NCBI RefSeq assembly: GCF_963675965.1
Contig: NZ_OY780935.1
Coordinates: 496,001 to 560,000 of the forward strand
Length of the DNA stretch: 64,000 nucleotides
Direction: 5' to 3'
Source: an uncultured Celeribacter sp.
GTDB lineage: Bacteria > Pseudomonadota > Alphaproteobacteria > Rhodobacterales > Rhodobacteraceae
The notes under the pieces were generated by a model, which was not told where the DNA came from, ran no database searches, and was given only the letters and a program-made list of their open reading frames with translations. The position numbers were made by a program, and so were the translations under genes. Positions within the stretch are counted from its first letter, which is position 1. Each line of letters opens with the position of its first letter. Positions 26,099 through 35,184 of the stretch are shown here, in pieces.

Positions 26099-27313
26099 TT
26101 ATTCGGCGTTTTCGGCCACCTGGAACATTTCCGCGACGGTATCATTGGCCGCCAGATCGACGGTCTCAAAGCTTTCTTCGATCGCCGCGTCCGACAGAGC
26201 AATGTTCTTGACGACAGACCCCGTCGCACCAACCGGGCCAAAGGCCTGGCCGTTGACCGCGAAATACACGCCGCCAGCATTCCCGGTGCGCAGGATCGGG
26301 GCCTCTTCCATGGCGGGCACGACATAACGTTCGCCTGCGTTCAGGATCTTTTCAAAGAGAACCGCGCCATCGGCGGCCTGCACACGCACCCAGGACGGGC
26401 GCACAGCAACAATCGCCAGTTCCGGCGCGCCCTCTTCCATGACCCGAATACTGTCCGTTGCAGACGCAGGGTCCAGCGCCGCCATTTCCAAATCGCTGGA
26501 CAGGGCCGCCAGACGGTCTTCCGCCCGGCTTTCATCTGCCAGCGCTCCAACAGAGCGCGGATCGAGCGTAGCAATGGGACCATCACGCGGCACCAGAACC
26601 GGCACCTCAAGCGCCTGCGGACGATACAGACGATCCAGCGCCTCTGCAGAGGGCGGAACCAGATCCATGCCTTCGTCCAAAGAGGCCATCCGGGAGTTCT
26701 CTGCCCCCACGTCGGCACCAAGGGGCGTCACTTCGGACACCAGCCCGGGGGCCTGTTCCACCGGCGCCATTTTGACTTTCTGGATTTCCTGCAGAACCGA
26801 CCAGCCGCCATATCCGATGGCGCCGAGCAGCGCCAGAAGCACAGCCGTCGATCCAAGCGCACCGGGCTCAATGCCGCTCCACATCCCCTGTTTACGGGGG
26901 ACAAAGGTCGCATTCGGATCGGCGAAAGGATCGCGCTTATCCAACTTCGCCGCCGGGCTGGCCGTGGCTGCGCGCTTGGTCGAAGCCTGCGGCGACATGC
27001 CGTGGGCAACGGAAAAGCCGCTTTCCTGACAGAAACGCGAAAACGCCCAGTCCGGATCAAGGTGCAGATAGCGCGCGTAGGAGCGCACATAGCCAGCGAT
27101 AAAGCCCTGGGTTTCGAACACCGACGGATCGGAGTTTTCAATCGCGGCAATATAAGTCGCCTTGATCTTTAACTCTCGTTGAACATCAAGCAGCGATTTG
27201 CCGAACGTCGCACGTTCGCCACGCATGACATCCCCGAGCTTCAGCTCGTAGTCATCAAAACCGCGAGGTTGCTCTTGCTCCTCGACAGGTGGTTGCGTCC
27301 ACCGCCTGATCAT
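26099..27313 (-). CDS. RodZ-like protein (HTH_25, transmembrane, DUF4115)
   Basis: A 404-residue membrane protein with a cytoplasmic Cro-like helix-turn-helix (about residues 28-95; 'SLLDVQRELKIKATYIAAI' and 'IAGYVRSYARYLHLDPD'), one membrane helix ('AVLLALLGAIGYGGWSVL', about 175-195) and a periplasmic DUF4115 domain at the C terminus ('SWVRVQAADGAVLFEKIL'). RodZ links MreB to the cell-wall elongation machinery. The region between helix and DUF4115 is low-complexity and acidic. Confidence 0.9.
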   Translation of the reverse strand: MIRRWTQPPVEEQEQPRGFDDYELKLGDVMRGERATFGKSLLDVQRELKIKATYIAAIENSDPSVFETQGFIAGYVRSYARYLHLDPDWAFSRFCQESGFSVAHGMSPQASTKRAATASPAAKLDKRDPFADPNATFVPRKQGMWSGIEPGALGSTAVLLALLGAIGYGGWSVLQEIQKVKMAPVEQAPGLVSEVTPLGADVGAENSRMASLDEGMDLVPPSAEALDRLYRPQALEVPVLVPRDGPIATLDPRSVGALADESRAEDRLAALSSDLEMAALDPASATDSIRVMEEGAPELAIVAVRPSWVRVQAADGAVLFEKILNAGERYVVPAMEEAPILRTGNAGGVYFAVNGQAFGPVGATGSVVKNIALSDAAIEESFETVDLAANDTVAEMFQVAENAE

Positions 27314-27432
27314 GCGTCTGCCTCAACTTGTCCCAATCCCTGGCCCGAAGTGCGCCCGCTTCTACGATTCGTCACAAAGGGTTGAACTCTTGTTAACACA
27401 GGCAGAAGAAGCACGCACAGCCGATATGGGCA

Positions 27433-28662
27433 TCACCCCGCCAATTCGGCACGATTCAGCGCACAGTGGCTCCAAAGCGCGTCGAGACCACGGATCAGCG
27501 CATCCATTTCCTTGGGACCATGCACCGGCGACGGGGTAAAGCGCAAACGCTCAGTCCCGCGCGGCACGGTCGGAAAATTCACCGGCTGCACATAGATGCC
27601 ATAGTCATCCAACAGCATGTCGGACATCATCTTGGTGTGCTTCGGATCGCCCACGATGAGCGGCACGATATGGGACCCGTTGTCGGTGATCGGCAGCCCC
27701 AGACCTTTCAGCCGGGTCTTGAGGATCTTGGCCTGGGTCTGGTGAACCTCACGCAGTTCGACACCGCTCTCACCTTTGAGGAAGGCGATCGAAGCCGCCG
27801 CACCTGCGGCAACCGCCGGCGGAATGGAGGTGGTGAAGATGAAACCCGGCGCATAGGAGCGCACAGCGTCACACATTTTGGCTGAGGCCGCTATATAGCC
27901 GCCGAAGACGCCGAAGGCCTTGCCAAGTGTGCCGTTGAAAATGTCGATCCGATCCATCAGACCGTCGCGTTCGGCCACACCACCACCACGCGGACCGTAC
28001 ATACCAACCGCATGCACCTCATCGAGATAGGTCAGAGCGTTAAATTCGTCGGCGAGATCGCAGATTTCCTTGATCGGACCAAAGTCGCCATCCATCGAAT
28101 AGACGGATTCAAAGGCGATCAGTTTCGGCGTTTCGGGATCGTCGGCTGCCAGAAGTTCGCGCAGGTGGTCCAGATCGTTGTGGCGGAAAATCCGCTTGGC
28201 GCCACCGTTGCGGCGGATGCCTTCGATCATGGAGGCGTGGTTCAGCTCATCCGAATAGATGATCAGACCGGGAAACAGGATCGGAAGCGTAGACAGCGTC
28301 GCGTCATTGGCGATGTAGGCCGAGGAAAAGACCAATGCCGCCTCTTTGCCATGCAGATCGGCCAACTCGGCCTCAAGACGTTTGTGATAGACCGTGGTGC
28401 CCGAGATGTTGCGTGTGCCACCAGAGCCGGCACCCGTCGCATCAATCGCCTCTTTCATCGCCGACAGAACAACCGGATTCTGCCCCATGCCGAGATAGTC
28501 GTTGCCACACCAGACAGTGACGGCCTGCTCGGTCCCGTCAGGCTTGGTCCGCGTCGCATGAGGAAATTGCCCGCGCTTACGCTCGATATCGATGAAGGTG
28601 CGATAGCGCCCCTCGTCGTGCAAACGTTGGAGTGCCTCGTCAAGCTTCGCCGTGTAGTCCAC
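27433..28662 (-). CDS. hemA: 5-aminolevulinate synthase (C4/Shemin pathway)
   Basis: PLP enzyme that condenses glycine and succinyl-CoA to 5-aminolevulinate for tetrapyrrole synthesis. The PLP lysine is in 'NGTLGKAFGVFGGY' and the substrate motif 'YRTFIDIERKRGQFPHA' is near the N terminus. I use a GTG start at 28660-28662: AAAGGA lies six bases upstream and the resulting 409 residues match known alphaproteobacterial HemA proteins. A longer frame from 28743 or 28728 would add up to 27 residues absent from the family. Confidence 0.94.
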   Translation of the reverse strand: MDYTAKLDEALQRLHDEGRYRTFIDIERKRGQFPHATRTKPDGTEQAVTVWCGNDYLGMGQNPVVLSAMKEAIDATGAGSGGTRNISGTTVYHKRLEAELADLHGKEAALVFSSAYIANDATLSTLPILFPGLIIYSDELNHASMIEGIRRNGGAKRIFRHNDLDHLRELLAADDPETPKLIAFESVYSMDGDFGPIKEICDLADEFNALTYLDEVHAVGMYGPRGGGVAERDGLMDRIDIFNGTLGKAFGVFGGYIAASAKMCDAVRSYAPGFIFTTSIPPAVAAGAAASIAFLKGESGVELREVHQTQAKILKTRLKGLGLPITDNGSHIVPLIVGDPKHTKMMSDMLLDDYGIYVQPVNFPTVPRGTERLRFTPSPVHGPKEMDALIRGLDALWSHCALNRAELAG

Positions 28663-28914
28663 TTTCAGTCCTTTCGCGCGTCTCAGGTCTGCCTCTTTTA
28701 ACGGCATTAAATCAAAATTGCGACTCATATTCACATTTCGCAAGATAATGCCGGATCAGATGCTGCCTCTGCTTTTGCCTATGCGGTCCTGTGTATGGTC
28801 TATGACTTCTTCCGGGAAATGATCTATGTCAAGCCCGCGCGCCCCTCTGGACACTGTTTCTCAGAGGCGTAAGCTGCGGCAAAATATCCCGAGCACGACC
28901 AAAGGTTTCCGATA

Positions 28915-30312
28915 ATGAACACACGTCTCGATCCGGTGCTTTCCCGCATCGATGCCGACATGAACGCCGCCCTGGACCGCCTCATGGCGTTTCTGCGCAT
29001 TCCGTCGATCTCCACCGACCCCGCCTATAAGGATGACTGCCTGAAAGCAGCCCAATGGCTGGCCGAAGATCTGAAATCCCTTGGTGCAGACGCCGAAGTC
29101 TGCCCGACACCGGGCCATCCAATGGTGATGGGCAAGATCGGACCGAAGCAGAACTCAAACGCGCCGCATCTGTTATTCTACGGGCACTACGACGTACAAC
29201 CCGTTGATCCGATTGATCTTTGGGACCACGATCCCTTCGCACCCTTCATCGAAGAACGCCCCACCGGCAAGGTGATCCGCGGACGCGGCGCCTCTGATGA
29301 CAAGGGCCAGCTGATGACCTTTGTCGAGGCCTGCCGGGCCTGGATCGCGGAACATGGCGAACTGCCCTGCACCATCACCTTTTTCTTCGAAGGCGAAGAA
29401 GAAAGCGGCTCCCCCTCCCTGATCCCCTTCATGAAGGAGAATGCCGACAAGCTCGCCGCCGATCTGGCGCTGATCTGCGACACCTCCATGGTGGCTCCGG
29501 GTGTGCCGTCAATCTGTTCACAATTGCGTGGCATGCTGAAGGATGAATTCACCCTCACGGGTCCGACCATGGATCTGCATTCTGGCCATTACGGGGGCCC
29601 GGCGCTGAACCCGCTGCGCGAGATCTCCAAGATCATCGCCAGCTTCCATGACGGCGAAGGCCGCGTGACCGTCAAGGATTTCTACGACGGCGTACATGAA
29701 GTCCCCGAAGAGATCCTCAAGCAATGGCAGGGCTGCGGCTTTGACGAGGCAGAATACCTGAGTTCCGTCGGTATGAGCGTGCCCCATGGTGAAACCGATT
29801 ACACCACCCTTGAACAGCAATGGGCCCGCCCCACGCTGGAAATCAACGGGCTTTGGGGCGGATATCAGGGACCAGGCACCAAAACCGTGATTCCCGCGGA
29901 GGCGCATTGCAAGATCACCTGCCGGCTGGTGGGCGATCAGGACCCCGATGCGATCCGCGAAAATCTGCGCGCCCATGTCGAAGCACGCCTGCCCAAGGAT
30001 GCGAAAGTCACCTGGAATCAGGATCTGGATGGCTCGCCCGCAGCCGTGATGAACACCGCGCGCCCGGAATTCGAAGCGGCGCGTCTGGCGCTGTCAGACG
30101 AATGGGAGCGCGAAGCGGTCTTTGCCGGCATGGGGGGCTCGATCCCGATCGCAGGCTTTTTCACCTCGATCCTCGGATTGGATTCGATGCTGGTCGGCTA
30201 CGCCGATGATGATGACCGCATCCATTCGCCCAACGAAAAATACGGCCTGAAGAATTTCCACAAGGGCGTGCGCAGCTGGGCGCGTATTCTGGACGCCGTA
30301 TCCAAGGCCTGA
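28915..30312 (+). CDS. M20-family metallopeptidase (dipeptidase/deacylase)
   Basis: A 465-residue zinc enzyme of the M20 family, like bacterial dipeptidases. Metal ligands are in 'LLFYGHYDVQPVDP' and 'GRGASDDKGQL', the catalytic glutamate in 'FFFEGEEESGSPSL', and further ligands in 'ALICDTSM' and near the C terminus. The dimerisation lid is in the middle ('GPTMDLHSGHYGGPALNPL'). It is divergent from hemA and followed by a clear terminator. The substrate is unknown. Confidence 0.92.
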   Translation: MNTRLDPVLSRIDADMNAALDRLMAFLRIPSISTDPAYKDDCLKAAQWLAEDLKSLGADAEVCPTPGHPMVMGKIGPKQNSNAPHLLFYGHYDVQPVDPIDLWDHDPFAPFIEERPTGKVIRGRGASDDKGQLMTFVEACRAWIAEHGELPCTITFFFEGEEESGSPSLIPFMKENADKLAADLALICDTSMVAPGVPSICSQLRGMLKDEFTLTGPTMDLHSGHYGGPALNPLREISKIIASFHDGEGRVTVKDFYDGVHEVPEEILKQWQGCGFDEAEYLSSVGMSVPHGETDYTTLEQQWARPTLEINGLWGGYQGPGTKTVIPAEAHCKITCRLVGDQDPDAIRENLRAHVEARLPKDAKVTWNQDLDGSPAAVMNTARPEFEAARLALSDEWEREAVFAGMGGSIPIAGFFTSILGLDSMLVGYADDDDRIHSPNEKYGLKNFHKGVRSWARILDAVSKA

Positions 30313-30338
30313 CAATAGGGTTGAAAATCAATGAAATC

Positions 30339-30367
30339 AAAGCCCCTCAAGACATTGCGGGGCTTTT
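30339..30367. terminator. Terminator after the M20 peptidase gene
   Basis: AAAGCCCC (30339-30346) pairs with GGGGCTTT (30359-30366), with a TTTT run on the plus strand and AAA on the other side. It lies between convergent genes and may act both ways. Confidence 0.8.
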
Positions 30368-30391
30368 CTCATGTTTTACATGTGCAGGATT

Positions 30392-31045
30392 TTACAGGGA
30401 AACCGGGGGCGATTGCGCCCAGTGAGACAGGTAGCCCAGTGCCGTCTGCGGATCGCAAAGGCTCTCGACTTGCCCCGCACATACGGCGGTAACCACGCCC
30501 TGACGATGTGGCAGACTGGCGATTTCCTCCAGCGTCAGATCGCACAGAAGCCCGCGCAACAGAGCCGAAACCACCCCATGCGCGACCACCACCGTCGGAG
30601 CCGTCAGCCCCGCGAGATAGGCGGTGCAGCGTTGCCGCAGTGCGGCTTCGCCCTCGCCGCCCGGCGCGTTCAGAAACAGGCGGAACATGTCCTTTTCCTC
30701 GGCCGAACCAAAGCCCTGCTCGGCCACCACATCCGCGCGCAACCGTCCTTCCCAGCTGCCTGCGGATACTTCTTTGAGCGCCTCTTTGGCTGTAACGGGA
30801 TGGCCGTCTGCGGCGATCTGCGCGGTGTGCCAGGCCCGGCCCAGCGGGCTTGCATGGATCGCGATATCGGGCAAGTGGCGCAGGATCGGGGCTAGGATGT
30901 TTCGCTGCGCCTCGGCCTGGGCAATCCCGGTCTCAGTCAGCGCAGAATCGCGATGCCCCTGCAGGCGCCCCTCACGGTTCCATTCGGTCTGGCCATGGCG
31001 CAGGAGGAAAATCGGCACATGGGTCGGAAGCTTGGACAGGCTCAC
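30392..31045 (-). CDS. Histidine phosphatase family protein
   Basis: A 217-residue protein of the phosphoglycerate-mutase-like histidine phosphatase family. The 'LRHGQTEWNREGRLQGH' motif near residue 12 holds the catalytic histidine; the second catalytic histidine is in 'VVVAHGVVSALLRG'. I choose a GTG start at 31045 because its GTG overlaps the stop of the truncated iclR-type gene (GTGA) and GGGAG precedes it. The substrate cannot be told from sequence. Confidence 0.85.
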   Translation of the reverse strand: MSLSKLPTHVPIFLLRHGQTEWNREGRLQGHRDSALTETGIAQAEAQRNILAPILRHLPDIAIHASPLGRAWHTAQIAADGHPVTAKEALKEVSAGSWEGRLRADVVAEQGFGSAEEKDMFRLFLNAPGGEGEAALRQRCTAYLAGLTAPTVVVAHGVVSALLRGLLCDLTLEEIASLPHRQGVVTAVCAGQVESLCDPQTALGYLSHWAQSPPVSL

Positions 31046-31401
31046 CCCTGCGCTCCCTGCCCAAGACGCCCCGAAAGATCCGCGCACATGTCGATCAGCG
31101 CGGCGCGACAATCCCCAGCCAAAGATGTCAGCCGTCTCACCGGCGGGTGCCGATGCGCCAGTTCGAACATCCGCGTGGTCAGATAATACCGGTCATCATC
31201 CTCTGACGGCTCGACATAGCTGCGGTCGCGCAAGACCATCAGCATCCGGAAAATCTCCGATGTGGTCCGCCCCAGCGTCTTGGCAGTCTCCGCCTGCGTG
31301 CGCCCCTCCGCCTCTGAGGCCAGAAGCTCCAGAATATCCAGCCCCTTGGGCAGCGCTGGCGCGCGGTATTTGCTTTCGTCATGATGTGCGTCGGTGTCCA
31401 T
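31042..31401 (-). CDS. IclR-type regulator, truncated to the DNA-binding domain
   Basis: About 119 residues. The IclR winged helix is clear ('KGLDILELLASEAEGRTQAETAKTLG' region, then 'SEIFRMLMVLRDRSYVE' and 'DRYYLTTRMFELAHRHPP'). Normal IclR proteins have about 250 residues; here the effector-binding domain ends after its first helix ('CRAALIDMCADLS') and runs into an unrelated tail that overlaps the phosphatase start. The signal-sensing part is therefore lost. It is divergent from the decayed solute-binding-protein gene it may once have controlled. It may be a non-functional remnant or a ligand-independent binder. Confidence 0.75.
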   Translation of the reverse strand: MDTDAHHDESKYRAPALPKGLDILELLASEAEGRTQAETAKTLGRTTSEIFRMLMVLRDRSYVEPSEDDDRYYLTTRMFELAHRHPPVRRLTSLAGDCRAALIDMCADLSGRLGQGAQG

Positions 31402-31609
31402 ATCGCCGCCCGCCCTTTTGTTATTCTTCGCCCCGGGTCTGTAGACACGGTCAAAGCCGCATCCTTTGGTCTCACAGTCATAGCCGTTCGACCGCGCCTG
31501 CAAAATAACGAATTCGCATGCGTTGTGGTTTGTAAGATCTATATATAAAAATATATTTTACCTGTGTAAGTAATGTTCGATATTCTGCAGTCCCTCAAGG
31601 GAGGATGAT
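31402..31609. other. AT-rich divergent gap
   Basis: About 200 bases between the truncated iclR-type gene and the solute-binding-protein pseudogene. It contains a sharply AT-rich run around 31535-31565 (TATATATAAAAATATATTTTA), unlike the GC-rich surroundings; this is a plausible former promoter or operator region. Confidence 0.4.
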
Positions 31610-32455
31610 GTGCAGACGGAGTTTCATTTACGCGACATGACATGGTCTGATCCACGCGGCTACGATCAGAAGGTTGCGACGGCAAAAGCCTTTCAGGCCC
31701 ACATGTGACATTAAGCAGGGACAAAAGACCGCGCAGCGGTTTGAAAGCACCCCCGTCGACGCATGAGCCGCCAAATACGACCAGATTGTCCTCGACCATC
31801 CCCATGTCGGCACCGTCGTCGAGGAACATTGCCTGCTTCCGCTCGACCGTCACGGCGAGGCCACAACCCTGCGGCGCCTGCAGGCACAAACCGTGGGCAA
31901 AAGCTTTGAAAGCTACTTTACAAAGGACACCAAACGGGCCCTACCCATCGGCGCCGCAGCCTAGGTGCAGGCGATCCGTCCCGATCTGATCCCCGGGCCG
32001 CTGATGCGCATGGAGCAGGTGCTCAAGGCCGCAGACGCCGGACATGTGATCTGGCCGCTGCGCGCGCCGCATGTGCTGATGAGCTTTTTTACCCTGGCCG
32101 CCAATCTGGGCACTGCCTGCGCGGTGACACCGGTGCCGATCTTGCTGCGCGCCGCCGGGCAAAAGGTACTCGCCCTGATGCAGGCTCTGGCCGATGGTGT
32201 CGATCCGGCTTCTCACGACATGGATCCGATTGCAGCGCTGGACGCGCTCTCCGAGAGGACCGGTTCGCGCTCTCGCCCCTGACTTATCTCTATGCGCCCC
32301 ATGCCACGGACGGCGATTGCGACCACCGCGTCGTCTTCCACGACACTCCCGTCCATAACGCCTGCGGCCAGACCCACATGACCCATGAGGCGGCGTGGCT
32401 GCGAAGCATTGCTGCAGGATCTTCCTGCGGCACATTTGCGTGCGGTCTGTTCTGA
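31610..32455 (+). pseudogene. ABC transporter family 1 solute-binding protein, decayed
   Basis: Three frames joined give a recognisable extracellular solute-binding protein family 1 sequence. It begins at a GTG (31610) after AGGGAGG with 'LRDMTWSDPRGYDQKVATA', hits a TGA at 31706, shifts frame, then reads 'KYDQIVLDHPHVGTVVEE' and 'KRALPIGAAA', passes a TAG at 31962 in place of a probable CAG, then 'VQAIRPDLIPGP' and 'HVLMSFFTLAANLGT', and shifts again near 32260 into 'ALSPLTYLYAPHATDG'. An in-frame TGA also stands at 31764. At least two frameshifts and two or three nonsense codons make it non-functional. No permease or ATPase genes remain beside it. Confidence 0.72.
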
Positions 32456-32881
32456 AAAGACCGGCATCCACAAGTTTGGCGACCGGCTGGCCATCGCCCT
32501 GCCGCAGGGCGAGTGGGGATGGCCGGTGTGGGTGCTCGATGGTGTCCCGCCGGAATCCTCATCGGAACGCTCTATACAGATGACATCACGGAAGACACCC
32601 GGGCGGTTTTGCCCGGTTCCTTCCCGGAACAGCATGTGTCGCATTGCCGGGACGTCGTGGTCGAGGCCACGCTGCGTCTGGCCCCTGGCACCTATGCCGA
32701 TCTGCCCCTCGACCGTCTGGAGTTGCGCGAAATCGTCGCCGTAGATCAGTCCAGCGACACCCGCAGCTGGTCGATGTCCGCCCAATATGACACGGCCAGC
32801 CCCGCAGAGCTGGCCGTCACCTTTCCTGAGGTGCGTTTGAGATTCACGTCCGCCCCAATTTGGGAGCACCTGGCCTTTTAA
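32400..32881 (+). pseudogene. Unidentified broken coding region
   Basis: The first frame gives 'KFGDRLAIALPQGEWGWPV' and 'WVLDG'; one base near 32545 is then lost or gained and a second frame continues 'AGILIGTLYTDDITEDTR', 'GSFPEQHVSHCRDVVVEA' and 'LRLAPGTYADLPLDRLELRE' to a TAA at 32879. Codon use and composition look like real protein across the break. I do not recognise the family. It follows the decayed solute-binding gene and is probably part of the same lost locus. Confidence 0.5.
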
Positions 32882-32968
32882 GGGACCGGGTTTGTGGCGA
32901 GATACCGTGAATCTCAACTGGTCGACCGGGTGTCCTATCCGGAGTGATCCGGGCAATGTCCTAAACGT

Positions 32969-33769
32969 TCAGGGCGCCCCCCATGATGACAGTGACAGGC
33001 CCGTCATCGCCTCCAGCGCGGGACGCTCATCAATATAGGCCCGGGCCAGAACGCTGCGTGTCGCAGACGACAGCCCCAGTTCCCCGGTCATACTGGCCCC
33101 ATCCGGCACCGCGCGCTGTGCAGTGCTCAGGGCGGTGTAACGCAAGCCCAGATGCAAACAGACCCGTTGCCAGCACAGCCCCGGCAGGCGCTCCAAAGCC
33201 TCCGCACTCAAGAACACGATTTGGCTTTGCGGAAAGATCTCAAGATAGCGCTGCACCTGTTCACGGTAACGTCCGATTGCGAGATAGCGGTACTGCCAGC
33301 CCCAGCCTTTCTTGCTGCGCTCGATCTCTTTGCCAAGCGCATCCTCGAACCGGTCCAGTTCTTCGACCCCCGCCGCGCGGTTGTGACAGTAATGCGCATA
33401 GGCCCGCCGCACCGGGTCACGCAATACCACCACCAAACGCGCATCAGGCCGCAGCGCGGCAATCCGGATCGCGGCATGCGGATCGAACAGATAGACTGAC
33501 GACATATCGCCCCGCAGCTCACTTTCGGCGCCTCGATAGAGGTCCTCATAGCTGCTAAGGTCCGTCAGCGCCTCGGCCCGATCCGCCAGCGGACCGCTGC
33601 GCGGCTGCAGACCACCACCCCCGGAAAAAGCAAAGAACCCCGGCTCGGCCACCTCAGGCAGGAATACGTCCGGATGTGCGTCAAGCCAACCCCGCAACCG
33701 TGCCAGGCCGGACTGCGCCGCACCGAGGACAAAAAACTCCGGGGCGTTGACGGAAATGGATTGCAACAT
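32969..33769 (-). CDS. Sulfotransferase-fold protein with degenerate PAPS site
   Basis: About 266 residues from the ATG at 33769 with the sulfotransferase fold: N-terminal 'FFVLGAAQSGLARLRGWLD' followed by 'HPDVFLPEVAEPGFFAF', and the second motif 'LVVVLRDPVRRAYAHYCHN'. In active enzymes the first loop reads like KSGTTSL and the second carries a serine (RAYSHY). Here the lysine and both threonines are replaced (QSGLARL) and the serine is alanine, so PAPS binding is doubtful. The frame stays open to 34051, adding 94 residues without family resemblance; no ribosome site decides the start. It may be decaying. Confidence 0.7.
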   Translation of the reverse strand: MLQSISVNAPEFFVLGAAQSGLARLRGWLDAHPDVFLPEVAEPGFFAFSGGGGLQPRSGPLADRAEALTDLSSYEDLYRGAESELRGDMSSVYLFDPHAAIRIAALRPDARLVVVLRDPVRRAYAHYCHNRAAGVEELDRFEDALGKEIERSKKGWGWQYRYLAIGRYREQVQRYLEIFPQSQIVFLSAEALERLPGLCWQRVCLHLGLRYTALSTAQRAVPDGASMTGELGLSSATRSVLARAYIDERPALEAMTGLSLSSWGAP

Positions 33770-34344
33770 GGAACGTGGCTTTCTGGCTGTTTTGATCTGC
33801 CACCGTTTTAGCAACTGCCCCAACGCCGCGCCCGCCCACATCGGCACAGGTGCCTGTCCCATTCGGATAGGCACCTTCCTCAATTGGGCTGTGTTCTGCA
33901 CGCTTCCATGGCGCCAAGGCAGGTTCGGCCCTAGACTTGCCCACGTAACCCGTACCCAGTCTTCCCGCACGGCCCGCAAGCCCGCGCAAACCATCAATTG
34001 TCTGGACACAGTTTTGGCAGACATCGTGGAATGCCGCTTGACCCCTTGCACTTTGCCTCCTCAAAACGTGTGAAACGCTCATGGCGACAACGTAATCATT
34101 TTCCCCAAAAGCACTGGTTCGAGCACATACACCCAAAACAAACTTTTCAAAAAAATATTGCCCCAAATTGCTCGACCAACGAAAACCTGTCCCCGTGGCA
34201 GAATATCTCGTAAATCCATCAACTCCGGGTCATTTTCATCAACCGTAAGCTCATGTTCGCTTCAGGGCCTCAGTCTCCCCAACCGATTGCCCCGCCGGCG
34301 TCCTGTCCTTATGGTCAGTCTGTCATCGACAAAAGAGGCACCGC
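33770..34344. other. Stretch without a confident gene
   Basis: If the sulfotransferase starts at 33769, these 575 bases carry no convincing gene apart from the open upstream extension of that frame. The part from about 34075 to 34215 is less GC-rich than its surroundings. The promoter of the DUF1275 gene must lie at the right end. Confidence 0.4.
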
Positions 34345-35040
34345 ATGTTGATCCGCGTGGGCGAAGAACGCACCAAGAGCATCGATCTTATTCTGGCTGG
34401 ACTTATGTCCTCGATTGCGGGGGCGCTGAATGCCGTGGGTTTTCTGCTGGCGGGATCGTTCACCGCAAATATGACCGGCAATATTTCGATGTTTGCCGAG
34501 CTTCTGGCCAAACGCGAGTACATTTTTGCGCTCTCCTTTGCAGGGCTTGTGGGAGCGTTCATCTGCGGTGCAAGCATTGCGGCCTTTGCCATTCAGATCG
34601 GCGAACGCATTCACCTGCGGTCCGTCTATGCGCTGGCGATCACGGCAGAGGCCGGTCTGCTCCTGCTTCTCGGGCTGGCCTACCTTCTGCATCCCGAGGC
34701 ATTGGCTGAGGTGTTGCTGGTCATCGTCCTGAGCTTTGTCATGGGGTTTCAGAATGCCGTAACCACGCTGATTTCACGGGCACAGGTGCGCACGACACAT
34801 GTGTCGGGCATGGCAACAGACATCGGGGTGGAACTGGCTGCGTTGGTTGGCCCGCCCCACAAACGTCACGACGCCACCGTCAAATTGCGACTGCACAGCC
34901 TGACCCTGACATGTTTTGCGCTGGGGGGCGTTTCCGGCGCCCTGCTCTATGGCTATGTCAGCCACTGGCTGTTCCTGATCGCCGCAGCCGTTCTCTTGAT
35001 CATTTCCTTGCCCGAAATTCTGCGGGCCCAGCGGTTTTAA
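34345..35040 (+). CDS. DUF1275 (YoaK-like) membrane protein
   Basis: A 231-residue protein with about six membrane helices. It begins 'LAGLMSSIAGALNAVGFLL' and carries the family motif 'GSFTANMTGNI', with the later 'MGFQNAVTTLISRAQVRTTH' and 'HVSGMATDIGVELA'. Both motif halves are typical for DUF1275/YoaK. The function of the family is not known. No operon partner is evident. Confidence 0.9.
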   Translation: MLIRVGEERTKSIDLILAGLMSSIAGALNAVGFLLAGSFTANMTGNISMFAELLAKREYIFALSFAGLVGAFICGASIAAFAIQIGERIHLRSVYALAITAEAGLLLLLGLAYLLHPEALAEVLLVIVLSFVMGFQNAVTTLISRAQVRTTHVSGMATDIGVELAALVGPPHKRHDATVKLRLHSLTLTCFALGGVSGALLYGYVSHWLFLIAAAVLLIISLPEILRAQRF

Positions 35041-35070
35041 CGATGTTGCTATGGGTCTGCAGGCATAGCG

Positions 35071-35184
35071 GCCAATATCGGCGTGAAACCCCTCTGCGGC
35101 CAGATCAGAAACCGTCACCTGATGCCCGGCTCCGCGCAGCCCTTCGGCCATTGCACCGGCAAGGGCATGGTTGAAAGAGCCCGG
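35071..35184 (-). pseudogene. Fragment of a flavodoxin-fold NAD(P)H:quinone oxidoreductase
   Basis: On the minus strand about 38 residues read 'PGSFNHALAGAMAEGLRGA', 'GHQVTVSDLAAEGFHADIG'. This is the N-terminal FMN-binding part of the Flavodoxin_2 (MdaB/NQO-like) family, but the preceding 'KxLxxxAHP' strand is scrambled and the rest of the protein is missing. It lies in a 620-base gap with no other gene. Confidence 0.6.

Noticed and set aside
32213..32956. 247-codon minus-strand frame over the decayed region
   Set aside because: The plus strand shows protein-like sequence across frameshifts, while the minus frame has no domain and looks like its shadow.
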